A DNA stretch of 64,000 nucleotides from positions 419,081-483,080 of the forward strand of contig NZ_JAAKGO010000004.1 in NCBI RefSeq assembly GCF_011043525.1, in the 5' to 3' direction. This document shows, piece after piece, positions 38,330 to 46,716 of this stretch. Under the pieces are notes generated by a model. It made no database searches. It was not told where the DNA came from and worked only from the letters and a program-made list of their open reading frames with translations. The first letter of the stretch is position 1; every line of letters begins with the position of its first letter. Source of the stretch: Sphingobacterium sp. SGG-5 (GTDB taxonomy: Bacteria > Bacteroidota > Bacteroidia > Sphingobacteriales > Sphingobacteriaceae). The translations under genes were made by a program, and so were the position numbers.

Positions 38330-39571
38330 TTATTTTACACTTGATACTTTTTCATCCTTAAAGAATATCATAAAGATCAACATTACTACGAGTGCAATGC
38401 CTGCTGGAACAATCCAGATATGTTGCCAGAAATCGGCCACATTGGTACTATGAATCTCCGAATATTTTTCACCAATAAACCCAGCGACCCAGAAGCCAAT
38501 AAGCTGTCCGACACCATAAGTTGCTAATGTAATCAAACCTTGGGCAGCACTTTTATATTTTACGCCCGCTTTGCTATCCGTATAAATCTGTCCGGACACA
38601 AAGAAGAAGTCATAACAAATTCCGTGTAAGGCGATTCCTAAAATCAACATAAAAGACAACTCTCCTGCATCTCCGTAGGCAAACAACAGATACCGTACAC
38701 ACCAAGCCAACATACCGACGAGGATCGTTTTCTTAAATCCGAATCTTGTAAAGAAAACCGGCAACAACAAAAGGAAGAAAACTTCCGACATCTGTCCTAT
38801 CGTCATCTTTCCCGTCGGATCTTTGAGTCCAATCTCCGTAAGGAACGGATTCGCATTTTGGTAATAAAACGCCAAAGGAATACAAATCAGTATAGAGGAA
38901 ATAAAGAATATCAAAAAGTTTCTATCTTTCAATAATTTGACCGCGTCCAAACCGACAATGGAAGCAAAAGAAGGCTTTTCTTCTGCATTTAATTTGACCG
39001 GTGGTGTTTTAGGAAGTATAAAAGAAAATAGGCCCAACACCAAGGAAGCAATGGAGGTCATCAAAAACGTATTTTTCAACATACCCTCTGCTGCTCCTTC
39101 TGGAGAATCCCATTTAAACAGATAGCTGATAGAAAGTCCGGCTACGATCCATCCTATAGTACCCCATATCCGGATACTGGAAAACTGCTTTTCCGGATTG
39201 GTCATCTGCCGGAAAGACACCGAATTGACTAAAGCCAGTGTCGGCATATACAGAATCATATACACCAAAACATAGGGGTAAAATACCGAAATATCGGCTG
39301 CATTATACATCTGAAACATCAGAAACGCACCAATTAAATGCAATATCCCTAAAATCCGTTCCGCATTGAAATACCGATCGGCGATCATCCCGATGATAAA
39401 TGGTGCAATGATAGCACCTAAGGACTGCGTGGAGAACACATTCGAAATCTGCAACGGTTCTGCCTGAAGGTTCTGAATGAGGTAAGTTCCTAATGTCACG
39501 AACCAAGCTCCCCAAATAAAAAATTCGAGGAACATCATAAACGATAGTTTAAATCTGATTGACGGTGTCAT
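38330..39571 (-). CDS. MFS transporter, NupG-like nucleoside/sugar:H+ symporter family
   Basis: 413 residues with twelve predicted membrane helices. The opening MTPSIRFKLSFMMFLEFFIW, then GAWFVTLGTYL and IIAPFIIGMIADRYFNAERI are typical of the NupG/nucleoside:H+ symporter family, which in Bacteroidota sugar clusters carries sugars rather than nucleosides. It probably moves the oxidised sugar or a breakdown product across the inner membrane. It lies 31 bp upstream of the GMC gene in the operon. Confidence 0.9.
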   Translation of the reverse strand: MTPSIRFKLSFMMFLEFFIWGAWFVTLGTYLIQNLQAEPLQISNVFSTQSLGAIIAPFIIGMIADRYFNAERILGILHLIGAFLMFQMYNAADISVFYPYVLVYMILYMPTLALVNSVSFRQMTNPEKQFSSIRIWGTIGWIVAGLSISYLFKWDSPEGAAEGMLKNTFLMTSIASLVLGLFSFILPKTPPVKLNAEEKPSFASIVGLDAVKLLKDRNFLIFFISSILICIPLAFYYQNANPFLTEIGLKDPTGKMTIGQMSEVFFLLLLPVFFTRFGFKKTILVGMLAWCVRYLLFAYGDAGELSFMLILGIALHGICYDFFFVSGQIYTDSKAGVKYKSAAQGLITLATYGVGQLIGFWVAGFIGEKYSEIHSTNVADFWQHIWIVPAGIALVVMLIFMIFFKDEKVSSVK

Positions 39572-39605
39572 GTTTATTTTGTTTAAAATTTGATTAGCAT
39601 TTAAA

Positions 39606-40517
39606 TTATTTCAAAAAACTGTCAACTTCCCTATAGGCATTGACCAGAGCCTGTTCACCTTCTTTCCCGGATTTTGACATACCGTGTTCCATGCCTACTA
39701 CGCCTTTGTAGCCTTTGTTATATAACCATTTGAAGATATTTTTAAAATTTACTTCACCTGTAGTAGGTTCTTTTCTGCCCGGATTATCGCCTACCTGAAT
39801 ATAAGCGATCTCGCTCCAACATTGATTCATCAGATTGATGAGGTTACCTTCGTTTTTCTGCTGATGATAAGCATCATATAGAATTTTACAGGACGGACTA
39901 TTTACAGCTTTACAAATTTCATAGGCCTGATCACTGTACCGTAGGAATAGATTTGGCGTATCGCTTAAAGGTTCTAATACCATGCTAATACCATGTGGTT
40001 CAAAGATCTCCGCTCCTCTTTTCAGGCCCTCTATAACGTTTGCGGTCTGCACGCCTATGGGTAGCTTCCGCTCATAATCTCCCGGCACCACAGTCACCCA
40101 CTTGGCATTCACCCTTTTCGCAATTTCAACGGACTCCCTACAGCCTTTTAAAAAAATGTCAACATGTTCTTGTTTGCCTGCCGCCAATGTATTCGCTCCA
40201 TTTCCCCCCTTCGGCACGACAAATACCCCCATACGCATACCTAATTTGGCTAAAAGCTCGCCGATCTTCTGTTGTTCTTGTACATCCCTGCCTGGCATTC
40301 CATTATCTTCGATACTGCGGAATCCGAGGTCATACATATACTGGATTTCATCTAAAAAATTAGCCCCTGCAGAAGCTTTAAACATACCTTGATGGGGTGC
40401 ATAATCCAGATTAAAAGTCTTTTCTTTCACACGACTCAACGATGGTAAATTATTTGCAGATACTATAGAGCCGCCGACGAGCATTCCGGTATTCCTAATA
40501 AAATCCGATCTCTTCAT
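39606..40517 (-). CDS. Xylose-isomerase-like TIM-barrel protein (hydroxypyruvate isomerase family)
   Basis: 303 residues. A possible export signal (MKRSDFIRNTGMLVGGSIVS) precedes an AP-endonuclease-2-type barrel. Metal ligands are likely the Glu in GISMVLEPLSDTPNLFL, Asp and His in CKILYDAYHQQKNEGN, and the Glu in VGMEHGMSKSG. In sugar clusters such proteins isomerise or epimerise keto-sugars. The stop overlaps the ApbE start region by 4 bp, so translation is coupled. Confidence 0.85.
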   Translation of the reverse strand: MKRSDFIRNTGMLVGGSIVSANNLPSLSRVKEKTFNLDYAPHQGMFKASAGANFLDEIQYMYDLGFRSIEDNGMPGRDVQEQQKIGELLAKLGMRMGVFVVPKGGNGANTLAAGKQEHVDIFLKGCRESVEIAKRVNAKWVTVVPGDYERKLPIGVQTANVIEGLKRGAEIFEPHGISMVLEPLSDTPNLFLRYSDQAYEICKAVNSPSCKILYDAYHQQKNEGNLINLMNQCWSEIAYIQVGDNPGRKEPTTGEVNFKNIFKWLYNKGYKGVVGMEHGMSKSGKEGEQALVNAYREVDSFLK

Positions 40518-41530
40518 TCCGTGTAAGGTTTATTTGATTTTCCATAAATATAATTATTAAATCCTGAAGTGTGCAGAACTTTTCTTTGTTCGTTTTCGAC
40601 ATAATATAGACAGAGTTCGACCGACGGCATCTTTTCGGCGATGCGAATGGCTTCCGCAGGCGCTAAAGACATAAAATAATTATCTAAAGCATCCGCCAGC
40701 ATGGCGTTATCGGCGATAACTGTAACACTGATCGTAGGGCTTGTTATCGGTCGGCCCGAAACGGGGTTGATGTGGTGCGACACCATCTTACCTTCCGCTT
40801 TATATTGCTTTTCACGCACGCTCGATGTCGTCACAGCTCGGTTCTCTATGGATAGAATAGGATAAGTATAAGCTTTGTCCACATCGTTTTGCTCATCAAC
40901 CATGACCTGAAAGTATCCATCCGGCTTGCGTCCTTTGACCCGAATCTCGCCGCCTAATTCGACCAGGTAGTTTTGTACTCCTTTATTGGATAAAAATTGA
41001 GCCAGGCAATCCACCGTATAACCCTGCGCAATACCATTTACATCAATTTGTACCCGTGGATCTGTCTTATACAAGGTATTACCCTGCATATATAACTTGT
41101 CCATACCTACAAACTGCAATACGCTATCAACTGCCTGTTGTGAAGGAACTTTTGAAAAACCGTGCGGACCGAACCCCCAAAGACTCACCAAAGGAAAAAC
41201 CGTGATATCAAAATAGCCTTTGGACAACTTATTCACCTCAAAACTCTTGGTCACCACATTCTTCATATGAGGATCCATATCGATAGCCAAACCAGAGCCA
41301 TTGTTAAATCTGCTGATCAATGAATTATTCTGATATACAGACATAGACAAGTCTATGATATGCAGCACACTATCTATTTCCTTCTGCGGTATCTCTTTAT
41401 CAAAATAGTACTTCAACGAATAGGTGGTTCCTTGTGCCCGGCCTTTAACAGACCATTCGTGTATAGGGGTATCCGGCGCTGGGGAGAGCGCCTGAAAAAA
41501 TAAAAATCCTATGGTGATGAATGCGTTCAA
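40514..41530 (-). CDS. FAD:protein FMN transferase (ApbE family)
   Basis: 338 residues, exported (MNAFITIGFLFFQALSPAPD). It transfers FMN covalently to Thr/Ser of periplasmic flavoproteins. Family motifs are DVNGIAQGYTVDCLAQFL, VELGGEIRVKG, HHINPVSGRPITSP and DALDNYFMSLAP, with the Mg-binding Asp and Thr/Ser pattern. It is unusual in an operon of FAD/NAD sugar oxidases, where no FMN-carrier protein is visible, so its target is probably encoded elsewhere. It overlaps the isomerase gene by 4 bp. Confidence 0.93.
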   Translation of the reverse strand: MNAFITIGFLFFQALSPAPDTPIHEWSVKGRAQGTTYSLKYYFDKEIPQKEIDSVLHIIDLSMSVYQNNSLISRFNNGSGLAIDMDPHMKNVVTKSFEVNKLSKGYFDITVFPLVSLWGFGPHGFSKVPSQQAVDSVLQFVGMDKLYMQGNTLYKTDPRVQIDVNGIAQGYTVDCLAQFLSNKGVQNYLVELGGEIRVKGRKPDGYFQVMVDEQNDVDKAYTYPILSIENRAVTTSSVREKQYKAEGKMVSHHINPVSGRPITSPTISVTVIADNAMLADALDNYFMSLAPAEAIRIAEKMPSVELCLYYVENEQRKVLHTSGFNNYIYGKSNKPYTE

Positions 41531-41532
41531 GG

Positions 41533-42846
41533 CTAAATATAGAGCTGCGTATTGATACCGGGTTTAGCCACAGGATACAAACCATTCTCGTCAGGTACCA
41601 AAGGCGGATTAGCATCCCAGGCATATACATCTGGCGACAAGGTGATTGGGGACGGTATCGCTTCCTCCCATTTGATCACCTTGCCGGTATAACAAGCTAT
41701 ACGGCCAATGATACCTGTAAGGGTACTATATGCAGCAAAATCAATATCCTGAAACCGGTGTTCTCCTTTCGCAATAGCATCAAATAATTCAACATGTTCT
41801 TGTGCATATGGATTCGGATCACCTTTCGGCTGATGGCGATAAATTTCCTTGCCGTTGGCATCCCATAAAACAGCTTGATTTCCTGCCGAAAGATAAGTAC
41901 GTCCTTTTGTTGCCTGAAATGTTTCATCGACACGATTATGGATTCCTTCAAAATGACGGCATTGGCTATACACGACCGAACCGTCGTCATACGTGAGTTC
42001 TACCGCGAAATTATCATAGATCTCACCATATTCTTTACCTGTACGGTGTGCCCGGGAACCTGTTCCCTGTATAACTACAGGGTATTTACCTTTGATCCAG
42101 TTGGCCACATCAATGTTGTGTACGTGCTGTTCGACAATATGATCGCCACACAGCCAGTTGAAGTAGTACCAGTTTCGCATCTGGTATTCCATCTCGGTCT
42201 GCGCAGGCGTTCTTGGCCTGACCCACACACCGCCACTTTCCCAATAGACCTGACCGGACACGACGTCACCGATCTGTCCGTCATGGATACGTTGTATAGC
42301 CTCTTTATAGTTGTTCTGGAAACGTCGTTGGAAACCCACGACTACATTTAATTTTTTCCTTTTTGCTTCTTTTGACAGCTCCAATATCTTGCGTATACCG
42401 GGGATATCTACCGCGACCGGCTTTTCGATAAATGCATGTTTGCCTTGCTTGACGACCTCTTCGAAATGTATCGGCCGAAATCCCGGTGGGGTAGTCAGAA
42501 TAACAACATCCGCCTCGCGGATCGCTTGCTTATAGGCATCAAAACCAACATACTTCCGCGAATCGGGTACATCGACCCTATCGGCATATTTTTTTAAAAG
42601 ATTATCGTAAGACTTATCTATATTGTCTCGAAATGCGTCAGCCATCGCGACCAGTTTTACGTTCTGACCGGAGTTGAACGCATTGACCACTGCGCCTGTT
42701 CCTCGTCCTCCACAGCCTACAACAGCAATTTTGATCGTATCATCCACATTTGATATCATGGAGGAAACGGGATTCGAGCCAGCAACAGCAGCACCAGCAA
42801 CAACTGACGAGGATTTAATAAAATCTCTTCTATTTAGATTCTTCAT
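41533..42846 (-). CDS. Gfo/Idh/MocA family oxidoreductase, Tat-exported
   Basis: 437 residues. A twin-arginine signal (RRDFIKSSSVVAGAAVAGSN) precedes the Rossmann fold (IKIAVVGCGGRGTGAVVNAF), with the catalytic Lys in KHAFIEKPVAVDIPGIRKIL. It is only distantly like its neighbour at 35167, so the operon holds two different enzymes of this family rather than a recent duplication. It likely acts on a sugar in the periplasm. It lies 11 bp after the FGE-like gene. Confidence 0.92.
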   Translation of the reverse strand: MKNLNRRDFIKSSSVVAGAAVAGSNPVSSMISNVDDTIKIAVVGCGGRGTGAVVNAFNSGQNVKLVAMADAFRDNIDKSYDNLLKKYADRVDVPDSRKYVGFDAYKQAIREADVVILTTPPGFRPIHFEEVVKQGKHAFIEKPVAVDIPGIRKILELSKEAKRKKLNVVVGFQRRFQNNYKEAIQRIHDGQIGDVVSGQVYWESGGVWVRPRTPAQTEMEYQMRNWYYFNWLCGDHIVEQHVHNIDVANWIKGKYPVVIQGTGSRAHRTGKEYGEIYDNFAVELTYDDGSVVYSQCRHFEGIHNRVDETFQATKGRTYLSAGNQAVLWDANGKEIYRHQPKGDPNPYAQEHVELFDAIAKGEHRFQDIDFAAYSTLTGIIGRIACYTGKVIKWEEAIPSPITLSPDVYAWDANPPLVPDENGLYPVAKPGINTQLYI

Positions 42847-42857
42847 AGTCTTAAATA

Positions 42858-43823
42858 TTAAAAGTCTTCTATTGGAGGTTGGTTATAATATGCCAATATT
42901 TCGGCTTCTGTTGGCGGATGTAGTGGTCGGACAATACGCAGGCCGACAAATGGAGCTTCCGGGAACCACCAATTGGATTTAGGCACCTGCGGATCCAACT
43001 GCTTCCACATCGGGTCTGAGTAGGCTCGTGCAGCTGACCGTAGTTCGCGTGCCGAACTTTGAAAAGATCCTCCACGAACGCTGTGGGGATATAGTTCCGT
43101 TGGAACAGCAACGGGATTGTCCACTGTTTTCCCAACAAACTGCTTGTAGTAATCGGGGATATATTGGTCGTAGGTCCACTCGGCAACATTTCCTATCATG
43201 TCGTATAAACCAAAGGCATTGGGTTTCTTTTGCCCGACTTCTTGTGTTTTCTCCGAACTATTCTCTACATACCATGCATATTCATCTACGAGCGACGCAT
43301 CATTACCAAAGTAATAGGCTGTTGATGACCCGGCACGGCAGGCATACTCCCATTCCGCTTCGGTAGGCAATCGATAGAACACCCCTGTTCGCACATATAA
43401 CCATTTACAAAACTGAATAGCGTTATAATGTGTCATCGCCAATGCGGGCTGATTTTGCTTCCCCATGCCGAACGTCATATCCAGATAAGGCTTTGTCGGC
43501 CGCGTTATGGCATCGACCTCAGCGGGGATTTTACCGTCCAGCTGTTTTGACTGCTCGTAATCTTTATAAAGAAAAGGCTCAAAAAGATCCCATGTCACTT
43601 CATAGGTACTCATCCAGAATGGTGCAATGCGCACCTGATGTTCGGGTTGTTCATCAGCCTCTCCGGCGGCACTTCCCATAGCAAAGACACCGCCCGGAAT
43701 AGCCTCCATAGAAAATGACAATGAGGTTCCCGGTATAACTTGAGAAAAGCGCTTATGACCATCCTGACCAAAGCCCACCGTTCCTATACTAAGTAAATAA
43801 AGCACTAAAAAATATCTTTCCAT
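42858..43823 (-). CDS. Formylglycine-generating-enzyme-like protein, catalytic cysteines missing
   Basis: About 321 residues from MERYFLVLYLLSIGTVGFGQ, an export signal; the ATG at 43856 would add MLQCTLNTNHV. The FGE-sulfatase fold is clear: VFAMGSAAGEADEQPEHQVR, APFWMSTYEVTWDLFEPF, YRLPTEAEWEYACRAGSSTA, MIGNVAEWTYDQY and SVRGGSFQSSARELRSAARA. In true FGE the last segment carries two catalytic Cys; here those places are Ser/Ala. It is probably a non-FGE member of the family, perhaps carbohydrate-binding or structural. It is the first gene of the eight-gene operon. Confidence 0.85.
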   Translation of the reverse strand: MERYFLVLYLLSIGTVGFGQDGHKRFSQVIPGTSLSFSMEAIPGGVFAMGSAAGEADEQPEHQVRIAPFWMSTYEVTWDLFEPFLYKDYEQSKQLDGKIPAEVDAITRPTKPYLDMTFGMGKQNQPALAMTHYNAIQFCKWLYVRTGVFYRLPTEAEWEYACRAGSSTAYYFGNDASLVDEYAWYVENSSEKTQEVGQKKPNAFGLYDMIGNVAEWTYDQYIPDYYKQFVGKTVDNPVAVPTELYPHSVRGGSFQSSARELRSAARAYSDPMWKQLDPQVPKSNWWFPEAPFVGLRIVRPLHPPTEAEILAYYNQPPIEDF

Positions 43824-43946
43824 AACGTGGTTAGTGTTCAAAGTACACTGTAACAAAGTCTAAAAGTAGTATTTCGATTTGATAAATGCAATAACATTGT
43901 CGTTACAAAATAATTTCTATTTTGGTAGCACTGCACTAATAAAAAG

Positions 43947-43978
43947 TTTGGATAGCAGCAAATAATCCCATAACTTTG
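43947..43978 (+). promoter_or_regulatory. Candidate his promoter (TTTG-N20-TAACTTTG)
   Basis: TTTG at 43947-43950 and TAACTTTG at 43971-43978 are 20 bp apart and match the Bacteroidota -33/-7 promoter. Transcription would start near 43983, just before the leader ATG at 43996 and about 155 bp before hisG. Confidence 0.65.
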
Positions 43979-43995
43979 GGCTTTTATTAATAAAA

Positions 43996-44055
43996 ATGGC
44001 TGCTTTACTCTTGTCTCACATGCATTTCCATCATCGCCGTTGCGGCGATATGTAA
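43996..44055 (+). CDS. Candidate histidine leader peptide
   Basis: A 19-codon frame, MAALLLSHMHFHHRRCGDM, begins about 13 nt after the predicted transcription start and ends 84 nt before hisG. His occupies residues 8, 10, 12 and 13, four of six codons. A His cluster directly before histidine-biosynthesis genes is the mark of ribosome-dependent attenuation. A 7-bp hairpin (44033-44049) begins within the last His codon. TTATTAATAA, which is self-complementary, occurs both at the leader's 5' end (43984-43993) and just before hisG (44100-44109). No clear intrinsic terminator is seen. Confidence 0.6.
   Translation: MAALLLSHMHFHHRRCGDM
44033..44049 (+). promoter_or_regulatory. Leader hairpin after the His codons
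   Basis: ATCGCCG and CGGCGAT form a perfect 7-bp stem around a TTG loop. A ribosome stalled on the His codons would cover its left arm, and one that finishes the leader would also disrupt it, as in an attenuator switch. Confidence 0.5.
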
Positions 44056-44139
44056 TAACCTGTGTTTCTACGTGAAGCAATTTTCCCAATAGTCTTACTT
44101 TATTAATAATCGATAACAACTTAAATATTTTTGAATATT

Positions 44140-44991
44140 TTGAAAAATCTTAAAATCGCTATCCAAAAATCGGGTAGATTAAACGAAAAATCTGTTCTCC
44201 TTCTTAAAAACTGTGGTCTGGATTTCGAGAATTACAAAAGTTCTTTAATCACTACGGTTTCAAACTTTCACCTTGAAATATTATTCTTACGGGATGACGA
44301 TATTCCAGGCTATGTGGAAGAAGGTATTGCCGATTTAGGTATCGTCGGTGAAAATGTAATCGACGAAAGCCAGGTAAAGGTAAATTATCTTCAGCGGCTG
44401 GGCTTCGGAAAATGTACATTAAAATTAGCTATTCCAAAGGATTCCGATATCCAGGACATAAAAGACCTGAATGGTAAATCCATCGCCACCTCTTACCCCG
44501 TCATCCTGAAGAAATTTCTGGACGAATATCACATTAATGCTGATATACAGACGATCTCCGGATCAGTAGAGATTGCGCCGGGCTTAGGCCTGAGCGATGC
44601 GATATGCGATATTGTCTCCACCGGCGGTACACTGAAAAGCAATGGCCTGAAGCCCTTTGCTGATGTGAGCAAGTCGGAGGCGATACTTATTGCTCGTGAC
44701 GGGCTGGAAGAGAACGAAATACTTTGTGAACTGATGCAACGTATACAATCCGTACTCCGTGCAAAAGAAACAAAATATGTCGTACTTAACGTCGAACGGT
44801 CAAATTTACCGCAGATCACCGAACTGTTACACGGTGTGAAAAGCCCTACTGTGGTACCCTTGGCGGAAGAAGGATGGGTTGCCGTTCATACTGTCATATC
44901 AGAAGACGATTTTTGGGATAAAATTAACAAACTGAAAGCTGCAGGCGCACAAGGTATTGTGGTGATGCCTATTGAAAAAATCATCGTGTAA
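44140..44991 (+). CDS. hisG: ATP phosphoribosyltransferase, long form
   Basis: 283 residues from a TTG start (MKNLKIAIQKSGRLNEKSVL, the usual opening); another TTG at 44131 would add three residues. It catalyses the first step of histidine synthesis. The catalytic domain shows DDDIPGYVEEGIADLGIVGE and the PRPP loop ISGSVEIAPGLGLSDAICDI. The C-terminal 75 residues (YVVLNVERSNLPQITELLHG onward) are the ACT-like regulatory domain that mediates histidine feedback inhibition. Its stop overlaps the hisD start (TAATG), so the two are translationally coupled. Confidence 0.96.
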   Translation: MKNLKIAIQKSGRLNEKSVLLLKNCGLDFENYKSSLITTVSNFHLEILFLRDDDIPGYVEEGIADLGIVGENVIDESQVKVNYLQRLGFGKCTLKLAIPKDSDIQDIKDLNGKSIATSYPVILKKFLDEYHINADIQTISGSVEIAPGLGLSDAICDIVSTGGTLKSNGLKPFADVSKSEAILIARDGLEENEILCELMQRIQSVLRAKETKYVVLNVERSNLPQITELLHGVKSPTVVPLAEEGWVAVHTVISEDDFWDKINKLKAAGAQGIVVMPIEKIIV

Positions 44992-46289
44992 TGCTTAAGT
45001 CTTTTCGCTATAATGAACTTACGGAAGCAGACCAAAACCGGCTGATCCAACGGAATACAGATCCGAATAATCATATACAGGAGTCTGTCACGAGTATTTT
45101 AGAGCAGGTAAAAACGCGTGGAGATGAAGCCTTAAGAGATTTTGCATCCCAATTCGACAAAGTCGAGCTGGAAAAGCTGTCACTTGATAAAGCTGATATC
45201 GAATTGTTGGCCTCAACTATTAACCGCGATCAACAACGTGCACTGGAAATTGCCTTCCATAATATCCATCGATTTCACAGTTTCCAACTTAAAGGAGAGC
45301 GCGTTGTCGAAACCATGCCGGGGGTAAAATGTTGGCGTGAAGCACGGCCAATCGAGCGGGTGGGATTATATATACCTGGTGGTTCAGCGGTCCTTCCTTC
45401 TACCCTATTAATGTTGGGCATACCAGCCCGCATCGCGGGCTGTAAGGAGATCGTAGTTTGTTCACCGCCACAAAAAGACGGTAAGATCAACGGATTTGTC
45501 GCCTATTGTCTCCTTTTATTAAAGATCGATCGCATCTATCTTGTCGGTGGCGCACAAGCTGTAGGTGCGATGGCCTATGGCACAGAAAGCATTCCAAAAG
45601 TGGATAAAATATTCGGCCCGGGCAATCAATATGTTACCAAAGCAAAGAGCATCATACAGGGACAGACGAATGTCAGTATCGATATGCCGGCAGGTCCTTC
45701 CGAAGTATTGGTTATTGCAGATGATAGTGCAAACCCAGCCTATGTTGCTGCCGACCTGCTTGCACAGGCGGAACACGGTGTCGACAGCCAAGCGGTACTT
45801 GTAGCTACCTCCCATTCCTTGGTTGAACAGGTTAACCGAGAGCTCGAAAAGCAGATAGGTGTATTACCCCGGCAAGAATTCGCACGGAAAGCTATCGCGA
45901 ACTCCTATGCTGTGGTGACCGAAACACTTGTCCAAGCGTTAGCGTTTTCAAACGCGTATGCTCCTGAACATCTTATTATCGAAAGTGATGACTGGCAATC
46001 GTTGGTACCGGGGATCGTCAATGCCGGATCGGTATTCCTTGGACATTTAACGCCTGAAAGTGCGGGTGATTATGCATCTGGAACGAACCATACCTTGCCG
46101 ACTTCCGGTTACGCGCGTTCCTATTCTGGAGTATCTGTCGATTCCTTTATCAAAAAGATAACCTTTCAGCATATCAGTGAAGAAGGACTCCAACAGATCG
46201 GCACAACGGTCGAAATTTTGGCGGAATTGGAAGGGCTGCAAGCCCATAAAAATGCAGTGAGTATTCGGAAGTCTGAAAACAATCTTTAA
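44991..46289 (+). CDS. hisD: Histidinol dehydrogenase
   Basis: 432 residues. It oxidises histidinol to histidine in two NAD-dependent steps. Diagnostic segments are GLYIPGGSAVLPSTLLMLGI, VGAMAYGTESIPKVDKIFGP, the Zn-ligand region ADLLAQAEHGVDSQAVLVAT and NHTLPTSGYARSYSGVSVDS. The rest of the usual hisGDCB... operon does not follow. Instead a toxin-antitoxin pair on the other strand begins 3 bp after the stop, so the his operon is split or was interrupted here. Confidence 0.97.
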   Translation: MLKSFRYNELTEADQNRLIQRNTDPNNHIQESVTSILEQVKTRGDEALRDFASQFDKVELEKLSLDKADIELLASTINRDQQRALEIAFHNIHRFHSFQLKGERVVETMPGVKCWREARPIERVGLYIPGGSAVLPSTLLMLGIPARIAGCKEIVVCSPPQKDGKINGFVAYCLLLLKIDRIYLVGGAQAVGAMAYGTESIPKVDKIFGPGNQYVTKAKSIIQGQTNVSIDMPAGPSEVLVIADDSANPAYVAADLLAQAEHGVDSQAVLVATSHSLVEQVNRELEKQIGVLPRQEFARKAIANSYAVVTETLVQALAFSNAYAPEHLIIESDDWQSLVPGIVNAGSVFLGHLTPESAGDYASGTNHTLPTSGYARSYSGVSVDSFIKKITFQHISEEGLQQIGTTVEILAELEGLQAHKNAVSIRKSENNL

Positions 46290-46291
46290 CT

Positions 46292-46714
46292 CTATCGTTT
46301 ATTGAAAACAAAATTTAGTTTCTGCTTGGTGTATTTTTCAAATTTACGATCAGAAGAGACAAGAGTAAGTTTTTCGGTAATTGCGTGGGAAATAATAGAG
46401 TGGTCAAAAGGATCGTGATGACCCTCTGCTATTTCGAGTCTGGACAGCATTTCTGTATGCTCTTTTGCGAATGGAAGAATCTTAATATATAAGTCTCTTT
46501 CGATCGCTTGCACCAATTCAAAAGCGGCTTTGTATTTTTTTGATTTGATCTTTTTAATTTTATATAATTGAACAAGTTCTGTTACAGAGATTGAGCTTGT
46601 ATTTAGATTACCTTGTGCAGTTTCAATGATAAAATCAACATCGTTACTCAGTTGATCATTTTCCCCTAACAATAGAAAAATAAGTATATTCGTGTCCAAT
46701 AAAAAACGACCCAT
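46292..46714 (-). CDS. PIN-domain toxin (VapC-like)
   Basis: 140 residues. The acidic PIN nuclease residues are visible: Asp in RFLLDTNILIFLLLG, Glu in SSISVTELVQLY, Asp in HHDPFDHSIISHAI and the Asp in LVSSDRKFEKY. VapC toxins cleave tRNA or rRNA. The small antitoxin gene lies 2 bp upstream. The stop is 3 bp from the hisD stop on the opposite strand. Confidence 0.88.
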   Translation of the reverse strand: MGRFLLDTNILIFLLLGENDQLSNDVDFIIETAQGNLNTSSISVTELVQLYKIKKIKSKKYKAAFELVQAIERDLYIKILPFAKEHTEMLSRLEIAEGHHDPFDHSIISHAITEKLTLVSSDRKFEKYTKQKLNFVFNKR

Positions 46715-46716
46715 TC

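Noticed and set aside
35167..42846. The two Gfo/Idh/MocA genes as a recent tandem duplication
   Set aside because: They share only family motifs and differ widely in length and sequence.
42858..43823. A working formylglycine-generating enzyme with sulfatase context
   Set aside because: The catalytic Cys positions are Ser/Ala and no sulfatase gene is in the window.
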